Counted from the stretch's first letter, positions 1 through 5,984 are shown. The stretch: 9,598 nucleotides of DNA from Lachnospiraceae bacterium (GCA_024684065.1 JAIKXO010000056.1:1-9598), one strand, 5' to 3'. Numbers and translations: made by a program. The notes: generated by a model not told the origin, from the letters alone.

Positions 1-2
1 CA

Positions 3-68
3 GTATATGAGGCTTTGGCTAATTACAGCGAAATTTTCAGAGCCAGCGCAAAATCAGTTTTGCAATAG
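3..68 (+). CDS. Possible 3' tail of an upstream gene
   Basis: Frame 3 is open from the window edge and reads about 21 residues (ending SAKSVLQ) before a TAG stop at 66-68. The composition (alternating A, E, S, L, with aromatic residues) looks like the helical C-terminus of a real protein, whereas the other frames here are less protein-like. There is too little sequence to name a family, and the stretch is short enough to be chance. It would need the sequence left of the window to confirm. Confidence 0.25.
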   Translation, partial: VYEALANYSEIFRASAKSVLQ

Positions 69-254
69 AAATGCTGATATAATCTGAAATTGATGTTGTT
101 TGGCTGAATGACACAACTGTTGACAAATACCTATGGATATGCTGTTAAGGTGACATGTAATAAAAGATTGTCAAACCTATTGCAAAAGGATTTCGTTTCA
201 GGAATTTGCGTTAGGAATGACAATTAAGCTCTATAGAGATATTTCTACCAAATA

Positions 255-263
255 TGGTATAAT
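255..263 (+). promoter_or_regulatory. Extended -10 promoter-like motif pointing into the hairpin
   Basis: TGGTATAAT is a perfect -10 hexamer with the TGn extension. No recognisable -35 lies 16-18 bp upstream. If it is active, transcription would begin close to 269-270, which is the first base of the hairpin arm. Evidence is motif only. Confidence 0.3.
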
Positions 264-268
264 ATCCA

Positions 269-347
269 AGTGTAGTACCACATTCAGAGCAGAAATAAGA
301 GCAGATCAGGCATAAAACCTGCTCTGCTCTGAATGTGGTTCTACACT
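269..347. repeat. Long near-perfect inverted repeat (24-bp arms) abutting the element end
   Basis: The arms 269-292 and 324-347 are reverse complements at 23 of 24 positions; the single mismatch is A276 opposite T342. The 31-nt loop contains a further small stem, CAGG (307-310) with CCTG (318-321). The right arm ends exactly one base before the element's terminal repeat at 348. There is no T-run after it, so it is not an ordinary terminator. It may be part of the element's replication-origin end, or a separate MITE-like or structured-RNA unit into which the element moved. The tetranucleotide CAAG (267-270; CTTG on the transposase strand), a target sequence known for IS91-type elements, overlaps its outer edge. 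Confidence 0.75.
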
Positions 348-376
348 ATTGTACCAGATCGCGGCCGGATAGCCAT
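348..376 (+). repeat. Left terminal inverted repeat (transposase-distal, putative ori end)
   Basis: ATTGTACCAGATCGC at 348-362 matches the reverse complement of 2795-2809 at 14 of 15 positions. Allowing a one-base length difference, a second block (366-376, ending AGCCAT) matches the reverse complement of 2780-2790 at 8 of 11 positions. Similarity stops sharply outside 348, which supports this as the element end. Confidence 0.75.
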
Positions 377-392
377 GTATGGAAATTGTTCG

Positions 393-508
393 AATCCTCT
401 TTTCGGCCAAAATCGGATTTCTGGGCAAAAGCACATTGAAAATCCCTAAAGAACGGCGTATTTTCAACGGTTCGGCGCACGACTAATAAACCGTCCAACA
501 GGCGGTTT
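393..508. repeat. Cluster of three hairpins downstream of the transposase (putative ori region)
   Basis: Three separate inverted repeats lie between the transposase stop and the element end. The first is 393-403 with 409-419 (9 of 11 pairs, loop CGGCC). The second is TTGAAAAT at 436-443 with ATTTTCAA at 460-467 (perfect 8 bp). The third is AAACCG at 488-493 with CGGTTT at 503-508 (perfect 6 bp, 9-nt loop). HUH transposases recognise hairpins near the nicking site, so this cluster is a reasonable place for the replication origin. The stem nearest the stop codon could also act as a weak terminator on the minus strand. Confidence 0.5.
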
Positions 509-533
509 CAAAAAGGCGATCAGTTATACCTGG

Positions 534-1706
534 TTATCCCGTAGCCGCCGGAGTCCCCAAGAACGTCCTGTATCTGCTGAACATGGAATGGCTCCCGCAA
601 CACGGGCATAGATGGACGTCTATGCGGAACATCTCAAACAGCCTGGTTTCAGTATCCATCCTGGCATATTTAGATTCATGCCTGCGGCGTTTCTGGATGT
701 TGAACACTATGGCGAGGAGTTTCTTTTTGCGGCTGTTAGTGAGCAACCCATAATAGCGTATCTTCTGAAAGCCCTTAGGAAGAACATGCTGAAGGAAACG
801 CCTTATGAATTCATCGTGAGTCACTGTTACAAGATCGGTTTTACCGGTACGGTAATCCCTGGCATTGAAGGTCACCTGCGTATCCGTGACCTCCACTATG
901 CGGCTGTTGGATATGGCTATGCGGTGGGTATAGCGGCCGAGATAGTCGATGGCGTTCCCAAAGCCGTTGAAGGTCTCCTTGATATAGGGGCACCAGTCCT
1001 TCCGATATAGGGAGTCCCTGAACGCGCCCCATTCACGCGGGATTTCAAGACTTCTGCAGCTGCCGGGAAGCACGAGGGTTCCGTCCTTATAAAATCTGTC
1101 AAGGGAGTCCAGGAACTTGCCTTTGAACTTGGCTCCCAGCACCCTTACAGGAATGAGAAAGCCTTCTTTCCCGCCGACAAGCTTCATAAGGCTGTCGAGC
1201 CCGGCGCCGGAAAGGATGCAGTGGATATGCGGATGGTAATTAAGAGTCTGTCCCCATGTATGCAGAACCTGTATGACTGCCGGGATGGCTCCAAGATATT
1301 TAGGGTCAGAAGACAGTTCCAGCAGGGTTTTCGACGATGCCTCATGAAGGAGGGCATAAAGCAGCTTCTGGTTGGAGTATATAAGAGGATTGAGCTCAGA
1401 GGGAACGGTAAACACCACATGGAAGTATGCGCCATCGATGACCTCGGAACGGCGCGCATCCATCCAGAGCTCTTTCATCACAGCCTGGCAGTTGGGGCAG
1501 TGACGGTTGCGGCATGAGTTATTGCGGATCTCCTCATGCCCACATTCCTCACACACGCTCACGTTACAGCCAAGGGCACCTGTCTTGCAAGAGATGATGG
1601 AGATCGCAGCCTTGGATTGTTCTTCTGTGACATGATGTTTTTTCCTATAGGCATCCCAGGAATCCCGGAACACCTGCTGGATCTTAAGATCAGCCAATCC
1701 CGCCAC
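534..1706 (-). CDS. IS91-family HUH/Y2 rolling-circle transposase
   Basis: A single-strand nickase/ligase that would move the element by rolling-circle-like transposition. The 390-residue protein has an N-terminal zinc-binding region (C40, C47, C52, C55, then C65-x4-C70-x2-C73), the HUH metal-binding motif HPHIH at 158-162, and the motif YLGRYTHR, in which Y255 and Y259 have the four-residue spacing of the two catalytic tyrosines in IS91-type Y2 enzymes. A further CPCC cluster lies near residue 367. The length is close to that usual for the family and no frameshift is seen. The start is GTG at 1704-1706, inside the end of the recombinase gene (17-bp overlap), with a G-rich stretch just upstream, so it is probably translated by coupling. 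A later ATG start is possible but would cut into the zinc-binding region. Confidence 0.9.
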   Translation of the reverse strand: MAGLADLKIQQVFRDSWDAYRKKHHVTEEQSKAAISIISCKTGALGCNVSVCEECGHEEIRNNSCRNRHCPNCQAVMKELWMDARRSEVIDGAYFHVVFTVPSELNPLIYSNQKLLYALLHEASSKTLLELSSDPKYLGAIPAVIQVLHTWGQTLNYHPHIHCILSGAGLDSLMKLVGGKEGFLIPVRVLGAKFKGKFLDSLDRFYKDGTLVLPGSCRSLEIPREWGAFRDSLYRKDWCPYIKETFNGFGNAIDYLGRYTHRIAISNSRIVEVTDTQVTFNARDYRTGKTDLVTVTHDEFIRRFLQHVLPKGFQKIRYYGLLTNSRKKKLLAIVFNIQKRRRHESKYARMDTETRLFEMFRIDVHLCPCCGSHSMFSRYRTFLGTPAATG

Positions 1707-2556
1707 CCCCTATCCTTCTGTCGAGAGGGCTGAACGCCTTTTTGGAGGATGCAGCCGCGAGATGTATGTAGATGAGGGTGGACGATAGCGATCTATGGCC
1801 GAGGAGTTCCTTTATGGTCAAAAGGTCGGCACCCTGCTCATAGAGGTGCGTCCCGAAGGCGTGGCGGAAGGAATGGCAGGTAAGCTTCCTCTCCCATCCG
1901 AGCTCCTCCTCGTGGGTGCGGATGTGCCTGCTGAGGTAGAATGTGTCTATGGGAGCGTCGGAGTTCGTCTGCTTCGGGAACAGATAGCCTGTGGGCTTGC
2001 CGTATTCGAACCAGTATTCCGTGAGCAGGTCGAGGGAGTACTCCGAGAGCACGGCATAGCGGTCAGAGCGGTTCTTGGAGTGCCGCACATGGACGCAGAG
2101 GTTTTTGCGGCCGATATCCTCATACATGAGGGAGCAGCACTCGCCGATCCTGAGGCCGGAGCCGTAGAGCAGAGATACCATGGCCTTGGGCTTCAGGTCG
2201 GTGAATGAATCGATGAACATGAGGGCATCCTCTTGGGAAGGGACATAGGGCAGATATGTGTCAAACCTCCTCTGCGGAAGCTGTGTGGGATCCCAGGGCT
2301 TGTGCATGACGTACAAGGTGAAGAACCTCAGCTGAGCGATGATACAGTTGACGGTGCGGTCCGAAAGCTCGCGGGAGGACTGGATGTCGTCGATGAACCT
2401 CCGCATCTCGCCATACGTGACCTGCGAAGGATGCTTGTGAAGCTTGTCGGAGATGAATTCCAGATAAGCGCGGAGATAAGTGCTGTAAGATTTGACGGTG
2501 TGGTCGGTAAGGCCACGAAGGGAGATCATATCCCTGTATTCTTTTAAGAAGTCCAT
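1690..2556 (-). CDS. Tyrosine recombinase (XerC/D-like, phage integrase family)
   Basis: A site-specific DNA strand-exchange enzyme of 288 residues. The N-terminal SAM-like core-binding domain covers about residues 1-90 and the catalytic domain about 105-275. All catalytic residues are visible: R136 (GSGLRIGE), K161 (HSKN), H228-x2-R231 (HSFRHAFGTHL), H254 (LLGHRSLSST) and nucleophile Y263 (IYIHL). The ATG at 2554-2556 is preceded by a good ribosome binding site (AAAGGAGA on the minus strand, 2562-2569). It overlaps the downstream transposase by 17 bp, so the two genes form one translationally coupled unit. Its role in the element is not established. Resolution of cointegrates or circular intermediates, or integration itself, are the obvious options. 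No degradation is seen, so it is probably active. Confidence 0.9.
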   Translation of the reverse strand: MDFLKEYRDMISLRGLTDHTVKSYSTYLRAYLEFISDKLHKHPSQVTYGEMRRFIDDIQSSRELSDRTVNCIIAQLRFFTLYVMHKPWDPTQLPQRRFDTYLPYVPSQEDALMFIDSFTDLKPKAMVSLLYGSGLRIGECCSLMYEDIGRKNLCVHVRHSKNRSDRYAVLSEYSLDLLTEYWFEYGKPTGYLFPKQTNSDAPIDTFYLSRHIRTHEEELGWERKLTCHSFRHAFGTHLYEQGADLLTIKELLGHRSLSSTLIYIHLAAASSKKAFSPLDRRIGGGGIG

Positions 2557-2661
2557 AAGACTCTCCTTTCTGTTTGAATGTTTACGGTAGCGGAAACATC
2601 CGACAGTGGAGGAGGTCTCGGGATGTGATTGTTATAATTCGCAAGGCGTGTTAGAATAGGC

Positions 2662-2746
2662 ATCAAGGTAGTTTTGTTTGTCTTTCTTATAGCGTCGAGA
2701 ACTATAAGATAACCTATTCAGACGAACAATGCTACCTTTTTTTGAT
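2662..2746. repeat. Nested 85-nt inverted-repeat structure upstream of the recombinase
   Basis: Three nested pairs are visible. The outer pair is ATCAAGGTAG (2662-2671) with CTACC and TTGAT (2732-2736, 2742-2746), split by extra Ts. The middle pair is GTTTGTCT (2676-2683) with AGACGAAC (2720-2727, 7 of 8). The inner pair is TCTTATAG (2685-2692) with CTATAAGA (2702-2709, perfect 8 bp around a 9-nt spacer). The inner unit resembles a tyrosine-recombinase core site (two inverted arms around a short spacer). It also lies in the recombinase 5' region, so it may be a regulatory site. On the plus strand the 3' arm runs into seven Ts, so it may also stop transcription in that direction. Confidence 0.5.
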
Positions 2747-2779
2747 ACATAGAATGTGAGAGAAACTCAGAACTTAACG

Positions 2780-2809
2780 ATGGCCATCGCGTAAGCGATT
2801 TGGTACAAT
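2780..2809 (-). repeat. Right terminal inverted repeat (putative terminus end)
   Basis: GCGATTTGGTACAAT (2795-2809) is the partner of 348-362 with one mismatch. The inner block includes the palindrome ATGGCCAT (2780-2787) and a small hairpin ATCGC-GTAA-GCGAT (2786-2799). Glycosyltransferase coding sequence begins at once after 2809, in support of this boundary. Confidence 0.75.
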
Positions 2810-3251
2810 CGTCGATGATCATTCGACTAAAGAAGAAGCCATTGCACACCTTAAGCAGATAGAAAATGAGCTTGGTTCTAAGGTAAAAGTTATCTATTCC
2901 CCTCAGCATATAGGCCCCGGTCCGGCAAGAAACCTTGGTATTAAAGCTGCTTATGAAATGGGCGCGCCCTTTATCCTCTATATCGATGATGATGACCGCT
3001 CCGACCCCGGAAGGCTGGAGGAAACAAGAGCGGCCTTTCTTTCAGCACCTGATGTTAATGTGGTTTATTCCGGTTTTGATATTATAGACGAGAACTCAGA
3101 ATTGGTTCCAGAGGAAAAGATCAGCGATTCCATTAGGGAGATCATTGAAGGTCATAAAAACAATGTGATCGAAGGAGAGAATTCCTGGATAAGAATAGGA
3201 ATCGAAAAGAACTACACAGCTTGCCGCATCCATATCGGCAGATGCCGCTAA
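2810..3251 (+). pseudogene. Glycosyltransferase family 2 fragment, N-terminus lost
   Basis: The frame open from the element junction reads IVDDHSTKEEA, then HIGPGPARNLGI, then ILYIDDDDRSDPGRLEE. These are the nucleotide-binding DDxS block, the G-x-A-x-x-R-N-x-G block and the D-x-D metal-binding block of a GT-A family 2 glycosyltransferase, which transfers sugars from nucleotide sugars to acceptors. The first 30-40 residues, including the initial strand that binds the nucleotide, are missing at the element end. The C-terminal half is also lost: after about residue KNYT (3216-3218) the reading turns into an unrelated short tail with stop at 3249-3251. An internal ATG at 2958 has no ribosome binding site. 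The gene is therefore truncated at both ends and unlikely to work. Confidence 0.8.
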
Positions 3252-3362
3252 AGATGCTCTGAATAACTTAAATTCAGTAATAAATAACAACGAAAAAGAA
3301 GCCATGACCCTTAGGGACGGGGTTAGTGGTTCATAAATATGAGATACGTAAAGCGGTAATAT
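3219..3362 (+). other. Junction debris with short open readings
   Basis: Beyond the break in the glycosyltransferase, the frame beginning at 3220 reads about 38 protein-like residues (LAASISADAAKDALNNL and onwards) to a TAA at 3334-3336. An overlapping frame then reads VVHKYEIRKAVIYANRV until a TGA near 3436, inside the next gene. Neither has a start signal, and no family is recognised. They look like leftovers of one or more other genes joined here. The sequence around 3307-3333 (CCCTTAGGGACGGGGTTAG) is reminiscent of REP-like intergenic repeats, but this is recollection of style, not a match. Confidence 0.35.
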
Positions 3363-3902
3363 ATGCCAACAGGGTACAAATTAAACCTAAATATCCAGAT
3401 GAAGATAGAGGACGAGCGGGCCGGAAGGCTTGATTTTGTCTATGAGACAGATCTTTCTGCAGGCCAGTGCCAGGACCGGATAGGAATACCAGTCCCGGGA
3501 AAGCTGTCTGAGTATGAGACTAAGACAGAGGACGGTATATTATACATATCTTTTATCGATCGGGCAGAAGACACAGGCGGAATGTTTGTTTCGCTACCCC
3601 AGAAATATGCCGTAAGATTTGAAAGTGCGGCGGATAAAACCGTGATTAGGGTCAGATATGTCTGGGAGAACGATACTATAAGCGTACCCTATCTCCTAAA
3701 GGAAGACATCGATACCTTTTTCTCATCGCTGTTTGATGCGTCCGTATCGGAATCAGATAACAAGGTCTGGACCGACTCTGCTGAAGAGTATGTACAAAAA
3801 GATCCTTTGAAGATACACGGAACAAAGGCTTTCTGGATCATCAGTGCCGTTTTTGTCATCCTGTGGGTTTTGTCATTCTTTTTTATGAATGTTTCAAAAT
3901 GA
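3363..3902 (+). CDS. Unrecognised protein with C-terminal membrane anchor
   Basis: A 179-residue protein of unknown family. Residues about 15-140 are acidic, soluble-looking and rich in short beta-prone stretches (for example ILYISFIDRA, YAVRFESA, TVIRVRYVWE). They are followed by one hydrophobic segment (about 156-175, FWIISAVFVILWVLSFFF) and a four-residue tail, so the main domain should face the cytoplasm as in a tail-anchored protein. No signal peptide is seen. The ATG at 3363 directly follows an in-frame TAA and lacks a clear ribosome binding site. The next ATG (3399) is no better. The N-terminus may therefore be a chimera made by the rearrangement that produced the debris upstream, and expression is uncertain. 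Confidence 0.5.
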   Translation: MPTGYKLNLNIQMKIEDERAGRLDFVYETDLSAGQCQDRIGIPVPGKLSEYETKTEDGILYISFIDRAEDTGGMFVSLPQKYAVRFESAADKTVIRVRYVWENDTISVPYLLKEDIDTFFSSLFDASVSESDNKVWTDSAEEYVQKDPLKIHGTKAFWIISAVFVILWVLSFFFMNVSK

Positions 3903-3972
3903 CAGAATTGGATCTTATTCTAACTGTTGCCGTCAAAATCTCCTGCTGTGATCGCCAGGATACACTGTCCTG

Positions 3973-4003
3973 AAAAATGCGGCTGAAGAAGATGCGATTT
4001 TTT
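3973..4003 (+). terminator. Weak bidirectional terminator candidate between convergent genes
   Basis: AAAAATGC (3973-3980) can pair imperfectly with GCGATTTTT (3994-4002), giving a stem with a T-run on both strands. It lies between the convergent membrane-anchored protein gene and the GNAT gene, where a shared terminator is expected. The stem is poor in GC, so support is modest. Confidence 0.3.
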
Positions 4004-4004
4004 C

Positions 4005-4766
4005 TTAAAATCTGTTTACCACACTATCCACTTCATATGCCGTGTATTCGTGGTCAAACTCGTAACCAAGCTTTTCGGCTAAGCGGACGGAATTCATGTT
4101 TTGTGCATCCCAGCTGGGATACAGGCCTTCCTTCAGACATCTGAGGATAAGCGCTGAACATACAATAGTTGCAAGATGCTTTCTTCTTTCAGTCTCTACA
4201 GTATCAACTTCTATTTCTATTCCTTCATTGTATCTGCTAAATGAGGATGCACCGGAAACAATTTTGTCGTCTTTCAAAATAACGACTCCCCTACCGATAT
4301 CAAGAAACTGCTTCTTGTTGGCAAAAGAAGAAACAAAATCGCGGGTTACGGGGGATTCCGGGCACCTGTCATATAGATCAGAATCGATTTCTCTTATCTC
4401 ATATCCCTTTGGAAGCATGTCAATGTTCTTTTGCAAAGCAGCCGTATCGAAGCGGGTATCCTTCTTAATGGCATATCTTGTAACCTTCCTGGCATTTGCG
4501 TATATGTCCTCTATAGCTTTTTCCCATGCTTCATTCTGCGGAACCAGTATTGAAAAACCTTCAGGCTTGCCCTCTACAAGCTCACGATCAGGTTTCCCCG
4601 CAAAAAAGCCAAAGCAGCCTATATATGCCAAAGCGGAAACCGGTTCATCGGGATCGGTAACATAGATTTTTCCCATAACCTTCTGAAGACAGGAATAGAT
4701 CAATGTTTCCTGCCACCCCGCAAACAGATCTTTTACTTTTGAAGTATCTTTTAGCTCCACAACCAT
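4005..4766 (-). CDS. GNAT-family acetyltransferase (ZmaR-like, PF12746 type)
   Basis: Probably transfers acetyl from acetyl-CoA to a small molecule; the substrate is unknown. At 253 residues it has the two-part layout of the GNAT_acetyltran family that includes the zwittermicin-resistance protein. The variable N-terminal half is followed by a GNAT fold with a beta strand (IEIEVDTVETERRKHLATI, about 184-202) and the characteristic C-terminal block LYPSWDAQNMNSVRLAEKLGY (about 215-235). In the acetyl-CoA loop the usual R-x-x-G-x-A reads R-R-K-H-L-A (194-199), so the glycine is replaced by histidine. The start ATG (4764-4766) follows GGGGTG and TGAAAG on the minus strand. It is divergent from the nucleotidase gene. 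The specific family call is from overall pattern. Confidence 0.8.
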   Translation of the reverse strand: MVVELKDTSKVKDLFAGWQETLIYSCLQKVMGKIYVTDPDEPVSALAYIGCFGFFAGKPDRELVEGKPEGFSILVPQNEAWEKAIEDIYANARKVTRYAIKKDTRFDTAALQKNIDMLPKGYEIREIDSDLYDRCPESPVTRDFVSSFANKKQFLDIGRGVVILKDDKIVSGASSFSRYNEGIEIEVDTVETERRKHLATIVCSALILRCLKEGLYPSWDAQNMNSVRLAEKLGYEFDHEYTAYEVDSVVNRF

Positions 4767-4918
4767 CTTTCACATCACCCCGATCATAGGTATTTCTTTT
4801 ATGAGTAAAAAAGATTATACTGTATCGTACGAAATAATTAAAGAATGAAGTGAGAAGTATGATCCTCTTTCAGCTGGTCGCTCGGTTGCTACAGGAAGGA
4901 ATTTGAAGGGAGGCACAT

Positions 4919-5425
4919 ATGATACAAAAGATATACTTTGATATGGACGGAGTTCTTGCGGATTTTGATGGCGGTGTAAGCAAACTGTGTGAAATGTCGC
5001 CAATTAAGCAGGGAGAAGGACGTTCCAAGGCAGAGGATGATCTGATGTGGGAGAGGATAAGAAAGATTCCACATTTTTACGACAAATTGGATCCGATGCC
5101 GGGAGCGTTGGAACTCTTCGGAGAGCTTTATGAGAAATACGGAAATAAGTGCGAGATCCTTACAGGAATCCCTAAGCCCAAGAGAGGGATCACTACTGCG
5201 GGAGAAGATAAGATCTCATGGGTACATCGTTTACTTTCAACTGATATTAAGGTCAATATTGTATATCGTGAGGAAAAGAAAAACTATTGTACCGGAGAGG
5301 ATTGTATCTTGATCGATGACTTAGAAGCCAATATTGAAGAATGGAAAATGTATGGAGGAATGGGAATACTATACAGAGGTGCAGATGATGTAAGGAGTAG
5401 GCTTGTTGAAAAAAATATCTTGTAG
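4919..5425 (+). CDS. HAD-superfamily 5'-nucleotidase (NT5C type)
   Basis: Probably a magnesium-dependent 5'(3')-(deoxy)ribonucleotidase or related phosphatase, cytoplasmic. Of 168 residues, D8-x-D10-G11-V12 is HAD motif I (nucleophile and acid/base), T82 in ILTGIPK is motif II, K98 is a candidate for motif III, and D133-D134 in ILIDDLEANI is motif IV. The small helical segment between motifs I and II (about 20-70, ending PMPGALELF) is as expected for the NT5C group. The ATG has a strong ribosome binding site (GGGAGG) just upstream. The 150-bp gap to the divergent acetyltransferase presumably holds both promoters; a TATACT lies at 4816-4821 but without a good -35. Substrate is not determinable from sequence. 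Confidence 0.8.
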   Translation: MIQKIYFDMDGVLADFDGGVSKLCEMSPIKQGEGRSKAEDDLMWERIRKIPHFYDKLDPMPGALELFGELYEKYGNKCEILTGIPKPKRGITTAGEDKISWVHRLLSTDIKVNIVYREEKKNYCTGEDCILIDDLEANIEEWKMYGGMGILYRGADDVRSRLVEKNIL

Positions 5426-5433
5426 AAAAAAAC

Positions 5434-5461
5434 TTGCAATTTTAATTCGGTTGAGTATAAT
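5434..5461 (+). promoter_or_regulatory. Sigma-A-type promoter of the MarR gene
   Basis: TTGCAA (5434-5439) and TATAAT (5456-5461) are separated by 16 bp. Transcription should start near 5468, just before the first operator palindrome at 5474, so a protein bound there would block initiation or early elongation. Confidence 0.7.
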
Positions 5462-5473
5462 GATTTCTGATGT

Positions 5474-5504
5474 GTATAGCTACTATACTGTTTAATACCT
5501 ATAC
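5474..5504 (+). promoter_or_regulatory. Tandem operator in the MarR leader
   Basis: Site 1 is GTATAG-CTA-CTATAC (5474-5488), a perfect 6-bp inverted repeat with a 3-bp spacer. Site 2 is GTTTAA-TAC-CTATAC (5490-5504), whose right half is identical and whose left half is degenerate. The centres, 5481 and 5497, are 16 bp apart. The same pair with the same spacing precedes the flavodoxin gene. Palindromes of about this size are typical targets of MarR dimers. Together with the position between promoter and ribosome binding site, this argues for autorepression. Confidence 0.75.
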
Positions 5505-5519
5505 AGGAGTGCTCTGTTT

Positions 5520-5966
5520 ATGAAGGATTATCAAGAACTGGCCTGGTGGATGGAAAGAACGATCCATAAATACATCCAGTATGAAAAGAAACCGCAGAAG
5601 TACGGTTCCGATCTCATTCTTACCCAACCTGAGATCCATACCGTGGCTATAATTGGTGATCAGAAAGGGATCAGTGTTACCGAGCTGGCAAAAGTAAGAG
5701 GGATCACCAAAGGAGCTGCTTCTCAGATGATATACCGGCTTGAGGACAAGGGTCTTATTGAAAAGAGGATCTCTCCCGAATCAGATTCCAAACTCAGCCT
5801 GTATCTCACAAAAAAGGGTCAAAAAGTACGTGATGAGCACCGGAAAAAACACGAGACCATGGGTAAGAAGTTTGCCGCACTTATGGATGGCATACCCGCA
5901 GATGTTCAAAAATACACATTGGATTTCCTTCATGACTTCGAGGAAGAACTTGACAAGCTGTCCTGA
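5520..5966 (+). CDS. MarR-family transcriptional regulator
   Basis: A dimeric winged-helix repressor of 148 residues, the normal length for the family. The N-terminal dimerisation helix is about residues 1-30. The helix-turn-helix lies about 50-80 (ISVTELAKVRGITKGAASQMIYRLEDKGLI), followed by the wing with basic and aspartate residues (EKRISPESDSKLSLYLTKKG). The C-terminal dimerisation helices run from about 100 to 148. AGGAG at 5505-5509 precedes the ATG by 10 bases. The gene has its own promoter and tandem operator. Because the next gene, encoding a flavodoxin-like protein, carries the same operator, the pair probably forms a small regulon. Ligand or redox signal is unknown; there is no cysteine in the protein, so direct thiol sensing is unlikely. 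Confidence 0.9.
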   Translation: MKDYQELAWWMERTIHKYIQYEKKPQKYGSDLILTQPEIHTVAIIGDQKGISVTELAKVRGITKGAASQMIYRLEDKGLIEKRISPESDSKLSLYLTKKGQKVRDEHRKKHETMGKKFAALMDGIPADVQKYTLDFLHDFEEELDKLS

Positions 5967-5984
5967 ACAGGGCTGAAGAAAAGG

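Larger units (their letters stand above)
69..347. other. Non-coding left flank of the mobile element
   Basis: No convincing gene is present in this AT-rich stretch. It contains a TTGACA hexamer at 120-125 without a good -10 partner, an extended -10-like TGGTATAAT at 255-263, and the long hairpin at 269-347. It does not encode the missing N-terminal part of the glycosyltransferase found on the other side of the element. Confidence 0.6.
348..2809 (-). mobile_element. IS91-type element with tyrosine recombinase and HUH/Y2 transposase
   Basis: The element is 2462 bp, defined by inverted terminal repeats at 348 and 2809 that enclose two co-directional minus-strand genes: a tyrosine recombinase followed by an IS91-type transposase. 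Some IS91-family members are known to carry an extra integrase-like ORF upstream of the transposase, and this arrangement fits them. On that model the replication-origin end lies downstream of the transposase, at the left of the window, and the terminus end lies upstream of the recombinase, at the right. The interior appears GC-richer than its AT-rich flanks, consistent with acquisition. No target-site duplication is visible, as expected for rolling-circle transposition. Both genes look intact. The exact boundary at the left end is uncertain, because the hairpin at 269-347 could belong to it. Confidence 0.8.

Noticed and set aside
217..315. Short open frame (32 codons) in the left flank that runs into the hairpin arm
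   Set aside because: The AGGA is only a few bases from the ATG, the product is not recognisable and the reading crosses the inverted repeat; more likely non-coding.
269..347. CRISPR-like or terminator reading of the hairpin
   Set aside because: There is a single inverted repeat with no regular spacers, and no T-run follows the stem on the plus strand.
612..1010. Plus-strand open frame of 132 codons inside the transposase
   Set aside because: It lies opposite the intact transposase, has no ribosome binding site, and its composition is what antisense frames of a GC-rich gene give.
1795..2547. Plus-strand open frames opposite the recombinase
   Set aside because: They are antisense shadows of a gene with all catalytic residues on the minus strand.
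4096..4665. Plus-strand open frame of 189 codons opposite the acetyltransferase
   Set aside because: The minus-strand frame has family motifs and a start signal; the plus-strand frame is serine and leucine rich antisense sequence without a start signal.
4801..4848. 15-residue reading in the divergent intergenic region
   Set aside because: No ribosome binding site and too short to support; the region is better explained as promoter space.
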